A stretch of DNA of 30,202 nucleotides from Gymnopus androsaceus JB14 (GCA_009733575.1 ML769955.1:1-30202), one strand, 5' to 3'; shown: positions 1-11,231, counted from the stretch's first letter. Notes: generated by a model not told the origin, from the letters alone. Numbers and translations are program-made.

Positions 1-314
1 TTGCCTTCCTGTAAAGTATTGAGTGTGGGCTGGACAGTCAGACATTCCTTCATGATATCCTGTAGGTTAATATAATTTCCTTCTTCAACCATTATCCGAA
101 CACTATGAGCAATACTCAATCTACTTACCTGGTGGTACAGCTCGAACCAACTGATATTCTTTCCATCGTCTGTGAAGGACATCGATTGTATTTGCTGTAT
201 CAAAGGTTGCTTGTCTGCCGATTCCAAAACCTGAAGCATTTGAAAACAAAGCAGGACTGTATCATATAGATTATGTGAAGCATCAGATAAAACTTTTGAA
301 AATTCTTCAACACC
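1..314 (-). CDS. Partial exon of unrecognised gene, runs off left edge
   Basis: Read on the minus strand from 314 to 1 there is one uninterrupted frame of 104 codons with no start codon requirement. It begins right after an in-frame TAG at 317-315 that itself forms a splice acceptor (gtag|ggtgtt), so this is best read as an internal exon. The translation is helix-like and balanced in composition, with pieces such as HNLYDTVLLCFQML, SWFELYHQVSRLSIAHSV and NYINLQDIMKECL. I do not recognise the family. A GT-AG pair inside the exon (about 62-129) could be an intron, but the frame stays open through it and the residues look natural, so I treat it as coding. Upstream exons in 320-600 are possible but I could not fix them. 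Confidence 0.5.
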
Positions 315-3161
315 CTACCTGGGATGGCTCTCGCTGTTCGGCCCACCGAATTTCAAATCAGCATAAGGAAAGGCTCCCGATTCACTCTGGGAATCCTGGT
401 CGCTTTCGTCGCTACGTGGACATGATATTAGCAAAATGTCAACAGAACAGGCCAATAACTTTACAGTAACATCACAAAATTGTCTGCGTTGGTGTTTGTC
501 TCTGGGGAAGATTCAAGAGAAGATCACGGTAACAGATGTGCATCAGGTCGGTCCTTATATGTTGCAGCATCCGCCTTGATCGGAGTGGGGAATGCTGCCA
601 TTGTGCCTGTCACTTGTTGGAAAGTCTCAAGAGCAGCAAAAGAAGAAGAAAACTGGTGTCGACTTGAAGTGCGGGGTTCGCGGAAGCCTTGGCGTCAGCG
701 AACCATGTGTTTTGTGTTGTACGGCTAGTGCCCGAAAGTGCCGGACAGCGCTGCCAGAGCGCCCCAGTGCCCCAGCACTTAGATGGCAAGGGCAGCGCCG
801 GCCTCAGCTCCCAGCAGGCCAAAATTTGCCCTATTTGGAAATACAAAAGGCAATTTCGTACGACTTTATTAAAATTTATTCCAGGAAGCGCTGGGAAATT
901 TCGGCAATGCTGTGGGAAATAATATCGAAAATACAGGTTTTGCTGATGTGAGTGCAGTATCAGCACTACTGTAATCCAGTTGAAGTTGGAGATATCATGG
1001 GTTGATATGGAATAAAAAACTGCGTTGGTAGAGTAGAGTAGACATGCAGAAAAGATAAATATTTCAAATATAATCAATTACGCTTTGACCTGGGTTTGCG
1101 CCAGGACCTTCTGTGTCCACAGCACCCACACGTTAGAAAATGAGATGAAAGCCCGACCCCGATCTTGAGCCATCCTACGCACCCGCCCACCTGAGGCTGA
1201 GGTAAACGACATAGAAGATAACACTCAACTCCAGCTCCAGCACCGTAATTCAATGAAGCTGAAGAAGAAGGGCGCCCTGAAGGCGCAGATTGAGATGAAG
1301 GTATCCCCAATCCCGACTTCGATCCCGATCCAGTGAACGAAGAGAACCCAAATCCACTAAACGAAGTGATAGGAGTCATCCCCGTGGCATGGATGGCGCG
1401 CGCGCCTTCCGCAGTAGCTCCGGCCGCTCCTCCGACAGATACAGGGACAGTAGCTGGTGCCGCTGGGGAAGGGGATGTGAATATCAATAATGCAGACTTT
1501 GGTCGACCGTTGACAAAGGTGAAGTTGACCCCCGACGTCGAAGGGAACAAAAGAGGCAAAGTGGAACAAAAAGGCGGAGGTTGGGAAGGAGGGACGGAGG
1601 GACGGAGGGACGGAGGAAGCACCCAGCGGAGCATGCGCCAACGAACGTCTGCCAGAACTGGGTACGAATGGCGCTGTTTTTGGGTTTAGCGTTAGTGGTC
1701 AGATTCCCATACTCGTTCCTGATCTATTCGAAGACGTAGGGCCAGCACGAGAACGGCACACACATGCGGCTTGGGTTTCGGTTGTGCAAAGGGAGATGGC
1801 TGAACGAATGCCGACTTTGAACTCGTCGCCGGAGTTTGGGTTTAGCTGACAGTACAGGCGCGGGCTGTCCAAGTCCAAGTTCAAACGGCGACGCTGACCC
1901 CTTCGACGCTACCAACTGGGGCCGTTTGGAAGGTAAAAATACAGCAGTAGCTTGAGCCTAGAGTGCGGAAGCGTGGCTGACCAAACGACGAAATGTGCGC
2001 TTTCGATGAGGCGGAGGAAGGGATTCTGATGGAATGAGATTGTTTTCGCGTTCGAAGCGAGGACAGAGGTCGAGGCAGGTTGAGGACGAGAGGGTCGTCC
2101 ATCGGCCTAGGGCGAGGTACTGTTTACGTTCCAGTTCGCGGTATTTGACGAGCTAGCGAAGGTTAATTACGGTTCTTGGGAATATATAGATACAATACAC
2201 ACCTTTTGATAAAACATTTCTCTTTCCTCCGCTGATTTGAGGCATGGCTCGCCTTCGGGTGCTGATGTCGGTACTGTCCCACTCCCTGCTTCTCTATCCT
2301 CGCTGATATCCGAGTTGTCACTACCGTTCATAAAACCATCTCCTCTTCCTCTCGCATTCGCAGTAGCAACAGACCCAGAAACCTATTCCGGTGTATCACT
2401 TCGTGTCCTCGACCTCTTCCATGTCCTTCACCGCGTCCACGTCCGCAAGGAGATCGAAGAAAGCGAATGAGAGGATTAATGATGATTTCCTGTTCGTTTT
2501 CAGCCGTGTCGTCGTCCTATCCTACATAGAAATAAAGATTTAATAATCAGGAATCAAATCAAGGCAAACCTTTACCGAGTGGCCTCCGCGAATCGTGATT
2601 TGGGATTCGTGGTTCTGAATAGTTTGGAATTCGATTTTGATTTCCCGAAGCCTCGAGAGTAGATGATGAGGGGGTACGAATGGTAGACTCGTTTAATCCA
2701 ACACGGAGAGCAGCAAAAGCGCAAGAAACAGGCCTTGAGCGCTAGCTGTACACTATTTCAATGGCGTGGTTAGTCATCGCTGTTTAACTTGAGCATTCCG
2801 CGGAAGGTCTTCGTTTCGAGCCTGATTATCATATTAGAGATTCATTTTTCTGTTTTTCTGCACCTCTAATGGCTGTACATGTACAGGGCACTGGTATATA
2901 AATAGTCGAGTTGATAAAATTATATTATGATTTTCACGTAGAAAAGTATAAAACAGCTTCATTTGTACGCAACGATTCGAGTCTTAAAGCAATTCAAAAT
3001 GAAGGTGAAGCAGGCTTTGGATAGAAATTAATTACCTAGACCTGAGGCGAGCGCTTTTCATGCTTCAGACACCTGACAGCCTACGATTGTGCGAGGGAGT
3101 GGGAATTTGGAAACATCTGTCAACAACTCTTGATTTCGCACCACCATCATCAAGCTCCAAG
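315..3161. other. Long stretch without a firm gene
   Basis: No gene model could be supported here apart from the weak candidate at 1284-1854. The part at 720-830 is GC-rich with overlapping GCGCTGCC/GGCAGCGCC-like palindromic bits, then turns AT-rich. Around 1587-1620 there is a short tandem repeat of an 8-base GAGGGACG unit. A TATA-like TATATAAAT lies at 2895-2903, about 260 bases before the NLR start at 3162, and could serve that gene through a 5' UTR. Another TATA-like site is at about 2182, upstream of a 77-codon frame (2237-2470) that I do not trust. Confidence 0.4.
1284..1854 (+). other. Coding-like but ambiguous sequence
   Basis: Two plus-strand frames read like protein. From about 1300 the residues are acidic then Ala/Pro/Gly-rich (for example NPDFDPDPVNEENPNPLNEV). 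From about 1640 to the TGA ending at 1854 another frame gives pieces such as GQIPILVPDLFEDVGPARER and HTHAAWVSVVQREMAERM. The two frames differ and meet at the GAGGGACG tandem repeat near 1587-1620, so a repeat-length change could have broken one gene. The minus strand is also open at 1634-1074 (186 codons, Ser/Gly/Pro-rich low complexity), which weakens the case. Function unknown. Confidence 0.22.
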
Positions 3162-6100
3162 ATGTCCAACACCATTCAGACCAGTGCTGACTTGCCTAAG
3201 TAAGTGTTGTGTTTACAGACAAGTAAAATCTCACTCACAGTATCCAGGATGTATCTCAAATTCAATAGTATGTGGTATAGTTATCAATGGTTTAACATTT
3301 TACTAATCATTTTATCCAGTGATCAAGCTCAATTTTGATCATTCTCCTGATGGCAAGAAAATTTATATAACAATTTCTGACAACAAAGTAGGCAGTGAAT
3401 CAAAGATCAAAACCAAAATTTGTCCTGGAAAAATGGAAATGATATGGGTGCTGACTCAAACATCCTTGTAAGTACTACATGCACTCAGGGTGGAAAATAC
3501 TTGAGTTATGTCAATAACAGGGTGATGGATATGTCCTCTTCAATCTTGGTTGAGATCAAACGCAGTCACAGAGTCAAACATGGTGAAATCATGTTGACTC
3601 TGTTGTTAGAGTGTGAGGAGATTTTCGAGAAATTGGTCCAGTCAAACACAAACGGTATTAGATTACTCCTATTATTGTCACTTCACTGATACAAAAAGCA
3701 GGAAGTGACTGTCAAGAATTCACTCTGTCAAATCCTGGTATCACTATGGTTTTGTCAATCTCCAGTGTAAGGAACAAGCTGTCCTTTTTTGGTCCTTCCA
3801 AATATCTAAATTTACTCAAAGGAATCCCTTGATACCATTCTGAAAGAGTTTGTTCCTCCAAAAAACATCTTTGGAAAGATGAGGAAATATGAAGAAGGGC
3901 TGGACTTTCTTTTTTCTGTGGCAGAAGCTGTTGGATCTGTGTGTTGAATTTACCATCTGTGTGTTCAATCTTTACTGATGACCTTCTAATACTAGCTCCA
4001 TCCAGCAGCACAAGCTGTCATAGGTAGTGCAAAATCAGTTTATGAGGTTAGGACATGTATACTTTTCCAGTTTCATTCACTGAACAGCTTACTTAGGTTT
4101 TTAAGGCACAAGGAAAGTGTCATGAATCCATTTCAAAGTTGTTTGAAAGCATGACATTTTTTCTTTCCATTGTCCAAGGTGCTGGTCCAATTAAGGACCA
4201 GTCAGAAAGAATGGCAGCCCAGATTGATTCTATCATTGAGCTCATTGGAAATGTAGTTGATGATGTATTGATCAAGTGCAATGCAAACATGCTTCGTAAG
4301 CTTCCATTTTCTGCTTTTATTAATATTAATTAAATTTCCGCTAACACATACACTGGAACTAGAGCAATTCAAGGGTGCCAACAAGCTGTCTAAGGACGTT
4401 GAGGATTATATCCAGCAGATCAATACCCAGAAAGACAAATATCTGTTGGAATTAATGCAAGTGACTGCTCTACTTGTCCTATCTGCAGGTGAGGAGAATT
4501 TGACACATCAACTGTTACTGTATTAATATGATATAGATCATAAAAATAAACTTCAGGCTAAATTGAATCCAGCCCTTCATCATGGTCATAAGCAATGCTT
4601 GGAAGGGACAAGAGTTGAATTTCTTGACAATGTTGTTCTGAGCATGCTTGCCAGCAGTATCGTACTGATTCACGGAAGGGCTGGAACTGGAAAGAGTTGT
4701 ATTGCTGGCTCATTGGCACAGATAATCCAAAAAAAGGAGCATCCAATGTTGACCAATGTTCAACTTGCAATGAGCTTTCACTGTATTCGAGAAAGCAGGG
4801 ATAAGGATGTATCTGTGTTAGTGCCCACACTGGTGTACCAACTTGCTCTTGAATTCCCAGCATTTGCAGCCAAGCTGGTTTCGGATCCTAAATTAAATAT
4901 TTCAGGGGGCTTGAACACACAATTTGATAACCTGCTATTTGGCCCCTTAAAGGAATTAAAGGAGGAGGGACAAGCAATGGATGTCAAACATATTGCAATT
5001 ATCATTGATGGTTTGGATGAATGGGGCCAGGAGGATGATGATCGTGTACTCTTCTTGAAGAACCTGCGTAATCTGTGCCATGATCACAATTGGCTGAGAT
5101 TTGTGCTTACAAGCCGCCCAAATCCAGAGATGGAAGATCAGTATTTGCCTGAGCAACCTGGACTTTTCAAAAGGATTGATCTGTCTCATGATGAAAAAAC
5201 TGGGGATGATATTGAAACATTTGTCAAAAGTTACAGGAAGAACAATCCAAAACTGAGAGATGCTCTTTCTGAAAGTCAAATGCTAGAATTGCTGCCTTAC
5301 ATTAATTCACTATTTATACTGGCTGATGTTGTATGCAAATTCATTGCCCAAAGGCCACACCATAATTTCAGGATCTTGACCAAATTAGAAACAGGATTAA
5401 GTCTGGACGGAATTCATATGATGTACTTTACAGCTTCTATGAGACTGTGATCACAGAGAGTCTTGCAGACCCAACAAATCAGCTAAGCTCCTACATGAAT
5501 GTGATCAGCACAATTTGTATCTTGCAGAAACCTTTGACTATAGAAGCATTGACAAAGTTTACCAACAATAATGCTTCAGATGTTGTGAAATCCCTGAATG
5601 CTGTGCTTTATATTGATTCAGAGAAAAAGATCCGATGCCATCTTTCATTCCAGGAGTTCATACTGGATAAGGAATGGCCAAAGAGAAGAACTGGAAAAGG
5701 CCCTTACCAGTTTTACCTTAATGTGGAGAAATCGCATGAAGATTTAGTATTTATATGCTTAAGATTCATGGAGAAGCAGTTGAAGTTCAACATTTGTCAC
5801 CTTGAATCATCCTACATTGCAAATGAGGCTGTGGAAAACCCAGACATGATGGAACGAGCTCAAAGTGAGATATCCGAGGAATTAAGATACTCATGTGAAA
5901 GCTGGGTATATCATGCATGTGCAGCAGAGGAAAACTCCAAGTGCTGGGTGAATATAACCAGCTTCTTGAAAAGCACAAGTATGGTATACTGGATGGAATG
6001 TTTGAGTTGTCTGAATGAAACTTCACAGATAAGAACTAGTATGGACTACTTGACAAAGCGGACAAAGGTATGGAAAAAATTGTGATCTAGAATATTAATT

Positions 6101-7191
6101 GATGGAAAATATAGATCTCCGAGATTATGAGAGGAAGTGAAGATATTTCAAAATTCATCAGGGCTTTTTTTCTTCCAATTAGCCACAGCACTCCGCATTT
6201 ATATGTCAGTGCCTTACCAATGATCCCAAAGAAAACATGGTTAGCAGCTCACATAAGGGCACATCTAAAAGAAGTAGTAAAAATGAGTTGCAATGAATAC
6301 TGGAAGGGGGAAATATATGAAATCAATGTAGGAGCAGAAGTAGACTGTGTTGCATATTCTCCAGATGGAAAGCAAATTGTTTCAGGGTCGAGAGACAATA
6401 AATTAAAGATCTGGAGCACTGAAACAAGTTTGCCTATTGGTGAAGCATTGGAGGGGCACACAGATTTTGTTACTTGTGTGGCATACTCCCCAGATGGCAC
6501 ACAGATTGTGTCTGGATCAAAGGACAAAACAGTGAGAATCTGGAGTGCAGGAACAGGTCTGCTTCTTGGTGAGCCATTGCAGGGGCATACAGATTGCGTT
6601 GATTCAGTTGTATACTCCCCGGATGGCAGACAGGTTGTGTCAGGATCAAGTGACTGTACAGTGAGGATCTGGAGTACAGAGACAGGTCTGCCTGTTGGTG
6701 AGCCATTGAAGGGGCATCCAGCTCCAGTTAGCTCAGTGGCCTACTCCCCAGATGGGACACAGGTTGTGTCAGTATCATTCGACAATACAATGAGAATGTG
6801 GAGTGCAGTGACAGGCCTGCCCATTGGAGAGCCATTGAAGGGGCATGCAAGTTGGGTTAGCTCAGTGGCACACTCACCAGATGGAAAGCAGATTGCAACA
6901 GGATCAAATGATAATACAGTGAGGATCTGGAGTGCAGAGACAAGCCTGCCTATTTGTGAGCCAATGCAGGGTCATACACATTGGATTACTTCAGTTGCAT
7001 ACTCCCCAGATGGCACACAGGTTGTGTCAGGATCACGAGACAATACAGTAAGGATTTGGAGTGTAGAAACTGGTCTTTCCATTGGGGAGCCATTGAAGGG
7101 ACATGTAAACCAGGTTAACTCAGTTGCATACTCACCAGATGGGAAACACATTGCATCATCATCCACTGATCATACAATCAGAATATGGTAG
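3162..7191 (+). CDS. NACHT-WD40 NLR-like protein, main part
   Basis: Probable cytosolic STAND/NLR-type receptor. The spliced model starts at ATG 3162. Exons I can phase are 3320-3467, 3521-3654, 3702-3766, 3822-3938, 3996-4046, 4097-4295, 4363-4488, 4537-6067 and 6115 onward; the first two small exons (3162-3199, about 3248-3267) are less sure. Order of parts: a C2-like beta-rich N-terminus; helical linker (HPAAQAVIGSAKSVYE); a CLEGTR block at about 4600, the basidiomycete hallmark before NACHT; Walker A GRAGTGKS at about 4675-4700; Walker B IAIIIDGLDEW at about 4993-5025; winged-helix-like region with ETVITESL; then WD40 repeats every 129 nt from 6340. The frame slips by one base near 5405-5412: before it TGLSLDG, after it SYDVLYSFYETVI, with no plausible intron. 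Translation stops at TAG 7189-7191 inside repeat 7. By family, WD repeats sense ligands and NACHT oligomerises; the ligand is unknown. Confidence 0.85.
6068..6114 (+). other. Intron between NACHT-associated part and WD40 part
   Basis: A 47-nt GT-AG intron (GTATGG...ATATAG) with a branch-like ATTAATTGAT. Phase 0 on both sides joins ...TKRTK to ISEIMRGSEDISKFIRAF. The block after it (SHSTPHLYVSALPM) is the conserved segment that precedes the WD40 domain in basidiomycete NACHT-WD40 proteins, which confirms the junction. Confidence 0.8.
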
Positions 7192-8210
7192 TCAGAAGTT
7201 ACAGGCCATGCCATTGGAGAGCCATTGGAGGGACATATAAGCCAGGTTAACTCAGTTACATACTCACCAGATGGGAAACACATTGCATCAGCCTCAGATG
7301 ATCATACAATCAGAGTCTGGCAGTCAGAAACAGGCCAGGCTATTGGAAAACCATTGCAGGGGCATATAGATTGGGTCACTTCAGTTGCATTCTCACCCAA
7401 TGGTACACATATTGTGTCAGGATCACATGACAATACAGTAAGGATCTGGGATGCAGAGACAGGTATGCCCATTGGGGAGCCATTGAGGGGCCCTTCAGCA
7501 ACAGTTAACTCAGTGTATACTCACAGATGGAAAGCAGATTGTCAGATCATGGAATACAGTGAGGATTGAGTACAGAGACAGTTGCTATTGGCCCATTGCA
7601 AGCATACAGATTGGTTACTTCATTGTATACTCACGAATGTAACAGTTGTGTCAGGATCAGTACAATACATTGAGGATTTGAGTGCAGAAGCTGCCTATTG
7701 TGACATTGCAAGCATGTATATGTTACTTCAGTCACACTCCGATGAGACACAGTTGTCAGATCATGACATACACTGAGATCTGATGTAACACAGTCCATGA
7801 CATTGAAGGGGCATGCAGGTTGGGTTAACTCAGTGGCATACTCACCAGATGGAAAGCAGATTGCATCAGGATCAAATGATAATACAGTGAGGATCTGGAG
7901 TGCAGAGACAGGTCTGCCCATTGGGGCGCCATTGGAGGGACATGTGGACAAAGTTAACTCAGTTGCATACTCACCAGAGGGGAAACACATTGCATCAGCT
8001 TCAGATGATCATACAGTCAGAATCTGGCAATCAGAAACAGACCAAGCCATTCAAGAGCCATTCGAGGGGCACATAAACAAAGTTAACTCTGCAACTCACC
8101 AGATGGAAAGCAGATTGTTTCAGCATCAAGTGACTATACAAATGAAATTATCACACCTTCAACCGTATTTCATGTGGATCCTTTTCATTTTGATCATAAC
8201 AATGAGGGTT
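6340..8210 (+). repeat. Tandem WD40-coding repeats, 129-nt unit
   Basis: About fifteen repeats. Starts that I can place: 6340, 6469, 6598, 6727, 6856, 6985, 7114, 7246, 7375, 7504, then three shortened units (7504, about 7612, about 7722), then 7824, 7953 and a partial one at 8082. Spacing is exactly 129 nt (43 residues) except one 132-nt step caused by an extra GTT after the stop in repeat 7. Each intact unit has VAYSPDG...GS.D.TVRIWS..TGLPIGEPL.GH. Units are nearly identical except at a few positions, notably the residues just after GH, as seen in fungal NLRs whose WD repeats are shuffled and diversified. Confidence 0.9.
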
Positions 8211-8392
8211 GGATAAAGCTTCCAGCGGGCCAGCTTCTTCTCTGGGTTCCTCACCAATATTGGCATGGACTTGCTAATCCAAGGCAGATGCTAACTATTC
8301 CGCCTAATGCTTCAAATCAAGCAGTACAGATTTATTCAAGGAATTTTGCTCAAGGGCTCAACTGGCAGAGTATGTGGTCCACCACAGCTTAA
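7192..8392 (+). pseudogene. Broken 3' part of the NACHT-WD40 gene
   Basis: Continues the gene after the in-frame TAG. Repeats 8 and 9 (7246-7503) are intact in the same frame. From 7504 to 7823 three units are shortened to about 108, 110 and 102 nt by many one- and two-base losses, which destroys the frame. Repeats at 7824 and 7953 are intact again. Near 8085-8095 another small deletion (AACTCTGCAACTCACC where AACTCTGTTGCATACTCACC is expected) shifts the frame. The last frame, ending at TAA 8390-8392, still encodes a sensible C-terminal tail (GWIKLPAGQLLLWVPHQYW, then NPRQMLTIPP and SRNFAQGLNW), as in family members. The intact tail implies the breakage is recent or is an assembly artefact. 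Confidence 0.7.
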
Positions 8393-9910
8393 TACCTCAT
8401 GTCAGCTCATCATATCAATCTGAGAATTTCATAATGTATCTTTTATAATGATTTACTTCATGCCTATACATTTAGCATCTGAGTCTAGTACTGCATTCCT
8501 TTTTTGTACGGATTAGTCTAATTTACTGCAGACCATCCTTTTTGGGGTGGCCACTTTGATATATATATTATGACCATCAGTTCCCGGGCTGCTATACCTT
8601 AAAGTGAAAATGTCAAAAATGAAGTTTTGGTTGTGGAAGTTAGTGTTATGCAAAATTTTAAGCTTTTTTTATACAGTATGACAGGTTGAACAACAAGCGT
8701 ACACTCAAATATGATTATTCCTGGACCTCCAGGACCCCTCCTCCTCCTCCGCCTACATTTATCCCTTTGTTCACCTAACCTATCATTGATGCCTGCTTCT
8801 ACACCCATACTCATACAGGTCCCAGGAAGCAACAGAATCCTAAGATACCTGCCCCTCTCTCTCCCTGTCCCTCTTCCATGCTAGTACTACTTAATCCAAC
8901 ACCATCCAACCATTCTGTTTCATGTTCACAGTTTTTGAAGGTGCATATAGATAGAGGAGTAGCAGGGAAGTGAAGGGAAGAGAAAGAAGAAGGATAGTTA
9001 ATTGGACTGTAAATGGAATACAGTACTCAGACCAAATAATTGCAACATAAACAATACAAAGAATCTGGCTGACTCTTAATTAAACAGGAGTAAATGTAAC
9101 CATTTCATTAGCCTGAATTGACAACACTTCCTTTGTACTATCTGTTCAAGAAGTGATCATGAGAAGGTGTTAAGTTGAGTCAAGGGAGATTTTGTCCTAA
9201 AAGGTGTAGCTTTGCGTGAGCTTGTTGGAGAGGTAGAATCCAGCACAATGGCTGTTGGAGTTGCAGAGTACTAGTTAGTGGCTTTCGAAGATAGTAGATT
9301 AAAAATCAGTACAGATTCAGAATAGCGAAAGAGTAGTAAACTAAACTAACATTCACCGTTCACAGTCAGTAACGTAAACCAGGGAAGAAGAATGGGAGAG
9401 GAAGAGACGGCGGTTGAAAAGAATAAGCAAGATTCGGAGAGGCTGTTAACAACAACAGGAACAGTGCATCAGATATGTGTGTCACTTGAATAACTGGGCT
9501 AGTAGTATGGTGTACCATTTATGCGCCAAGTGAATCTATTTCCAGATGGTTTCTGAAAGAGTAACACTGATTATGAATGGGGAGAAAACTATGAGAATGA
9601 AAAGGAGAAATAGAATCTATCAAATTGTTTTAGTATCAATCCATGTACATATATCGAAATTCGGAGTGAAAGAAGTTGGAAGGAAAGTGAGATTGAAAAT
9701 GAGGAGTAAAAGGAAGGTGAAACTCACAATACCGGTCATCCTGTGCAGCGCCTTGCCAATCCGTTGCTTTATAGGAACTTTCGTGAGGTCGCTTGTGTGA
9801 AGTGGTAATGTAAGGCCTCAGCCCGACTTAGTTCACAAGTACGAGTAGACCTCTTCTATTCTTGGAATAGTCGAATAAACGAGTACGGCGTACGTGGTGG
9901 AGGTAATAAG
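8393..9910. other. AT-rich intergenic stretch
   Basis: No gene seen. It contains a T/A-rich 3' flank of the NLR, a C/T-rich stretch at about 8720-8880 and purine-rich sequence at about 8950-9000 and 9380-9440. A lysine/arginine-rich 84-codon frame at 9546-9800 has no homologue I can recall and looks like chance in purine-rich DNA. Confidence 0.5.
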
Positions 9911-11228
9911 TCAAGTCAAGCTAATATAAAAGTAAATAATGTAGCGGTATAAGAGTCCGTCGGATGTAGATAAGATATACCTAATCTGAGCCATATCCGT
10001 TACAGGTAAAATATGGTGCTGTTTACCAGCACCAACGCTACCGCCAGACAGTGGCTTCGGTTCAAACAGCGGCATCTGGATAACAAAGTCGAAATGCATC
10101 GCATCCCGTTCTCCTTCCACACCATCCACAAGCCCAGGACATTCAAATGTACGCTCAACATGCTTCAATAAATTAAATTCAGTACCGTCTTCACCCGGAG
10201 TCCCCGTCCATGGCCAATGTTCAATGTCGAAAAAAACAAAGTGACTGAGATTCGCAAAGCGTAACTTGTTATGAAGACTATCGGGATTCAAATCCACTGT
10301 GGATGTCGATAAGCGTACCATAATAACCGCGAGGGCCTGCTTTTGTAGGTGTTCGAGGATAACGGTGCTTCGGCGGTCGATGTCAAGTGCTTGGAGCCAG
10401 GTAGGTAGATTAATTCTGGTTGGATCACAGTCTACCACAATATTTGCTGTGATTTCCTTGCATTGGAACACATTGACAACGCGGTATAACCGAACGTCAA
10501 TAACATAGTTCGCTTCCCATTTAGGAGCGTAGTTGTAGAGGAAGTGCTGATAGAAGCAAAGTTGGCGGAGATTTGGGAAGAACGCACAGAGATGACTGGG
10601 ATATGATAGCTCGATACTCCATGGTAGGCATACATCACCGATTGTGAATCGGTGTATTGGTTGTAAACACAAGAGATGGTTTGCACGCGATTGCGAACAT
10701 CCGAATTAAATGACCGATAAATGAAGCTGGGCATGGAAGATGAGTTCACTCTACCGCCAGAAGTGGTACGTTGAAAAAACCTATTGAAAAAGGAGTTTCT
10801 GTTGTAATTTGTGATTCGAGGAAGGTATTCATTGAGATAGGAGGTGTTGGGAATGAAGAGATGGCAAGACGATAGCCTTGCGTATTCAAACATCCAGGAA
10901 CGGTTGACCAGTGGAAGGGCGACCATTAATTCAATATGCTCTCTCGTACTGGAGCAGCTGAACCAGGCATGAGTGAGGATTTCAGAACACAATCTCGGTC
11001 GGGACCATGATGAGGGCAGGAAGCGGCGGTTTGCGGTCCGATCCATCCCACTTTCAATGTAAGCTTGCCGCGGCACAATTTTGCCGCGGAATCGGGTAAT
11101 GTTAGGAACCATCTTCCCCCAAACCCCAGAATCTGTTTCCAACGGAAGTTGACTTTCATTGAATCCCTTTCAAACTTCATTGGCTCGTCCGGGGAATCGA
11201 GTGTAGGCTCACGAATAGTGTAAAGCAT
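9911..11228 (-). pseudogene. F-box-like protein gene, frameshifted
   Basis: Minus-strand gene with an F-box-like start: PPLPALIMVPTEIVF followed, after a one-base slip near 10985, by EILTHAWFSCSSTREHIEL and MVALPLVNRSWMFEYARL. A second slip near 10670-10690 joins SFNSDVRNRVQTIS to LCLQPIHRFTIGDVCLPW, after which a clean 250-codon frame runs to a TAA at about 9911 with SYPSHLCAFFPNLRQLCF. By family, basidiomycete F-box-like proteins of this kind may recruit targets to SCF ubiquitin ligase; here that is inference from the LP...E(I/V)...I motif only. The region upstream of the F-box (11060-11228) is in yet another frame, so the true start is unclear. A truncated paralogue lies at 16370-16900. 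Confidence 0.55.
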
Positions 11229-11231
11229 TGG

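Noticed and set aside
62..129. Possible minus-strand intron (GTAAGT...CTACAG) in the left-edge exon
   Set aside because: The frame is open through it and the residues encoded look natural, so splicing is not needed; not ruled out.
2237..2470. 77-codon plus frame with a TATA-like site about 60 bases upstream
   Set aside because: No recognisable motif, Ser/Pro/Leu composition as expected from pyrimidine-rich DNA, and no second copy to test it.
3712..4011. 99-codon minus frame in the NLR 5' region
   Set aside because: It is antisense to NLR exons 3702-3766, 3822-3938 and 3996-4046, which splice in phase and match the family.
9546..9800. 84-codon Lys/Arg-rich plus frame
   Set aside because: Lies in purine-rich AT-rich DNA, no splice or promoter support, and composition follows the base bias.
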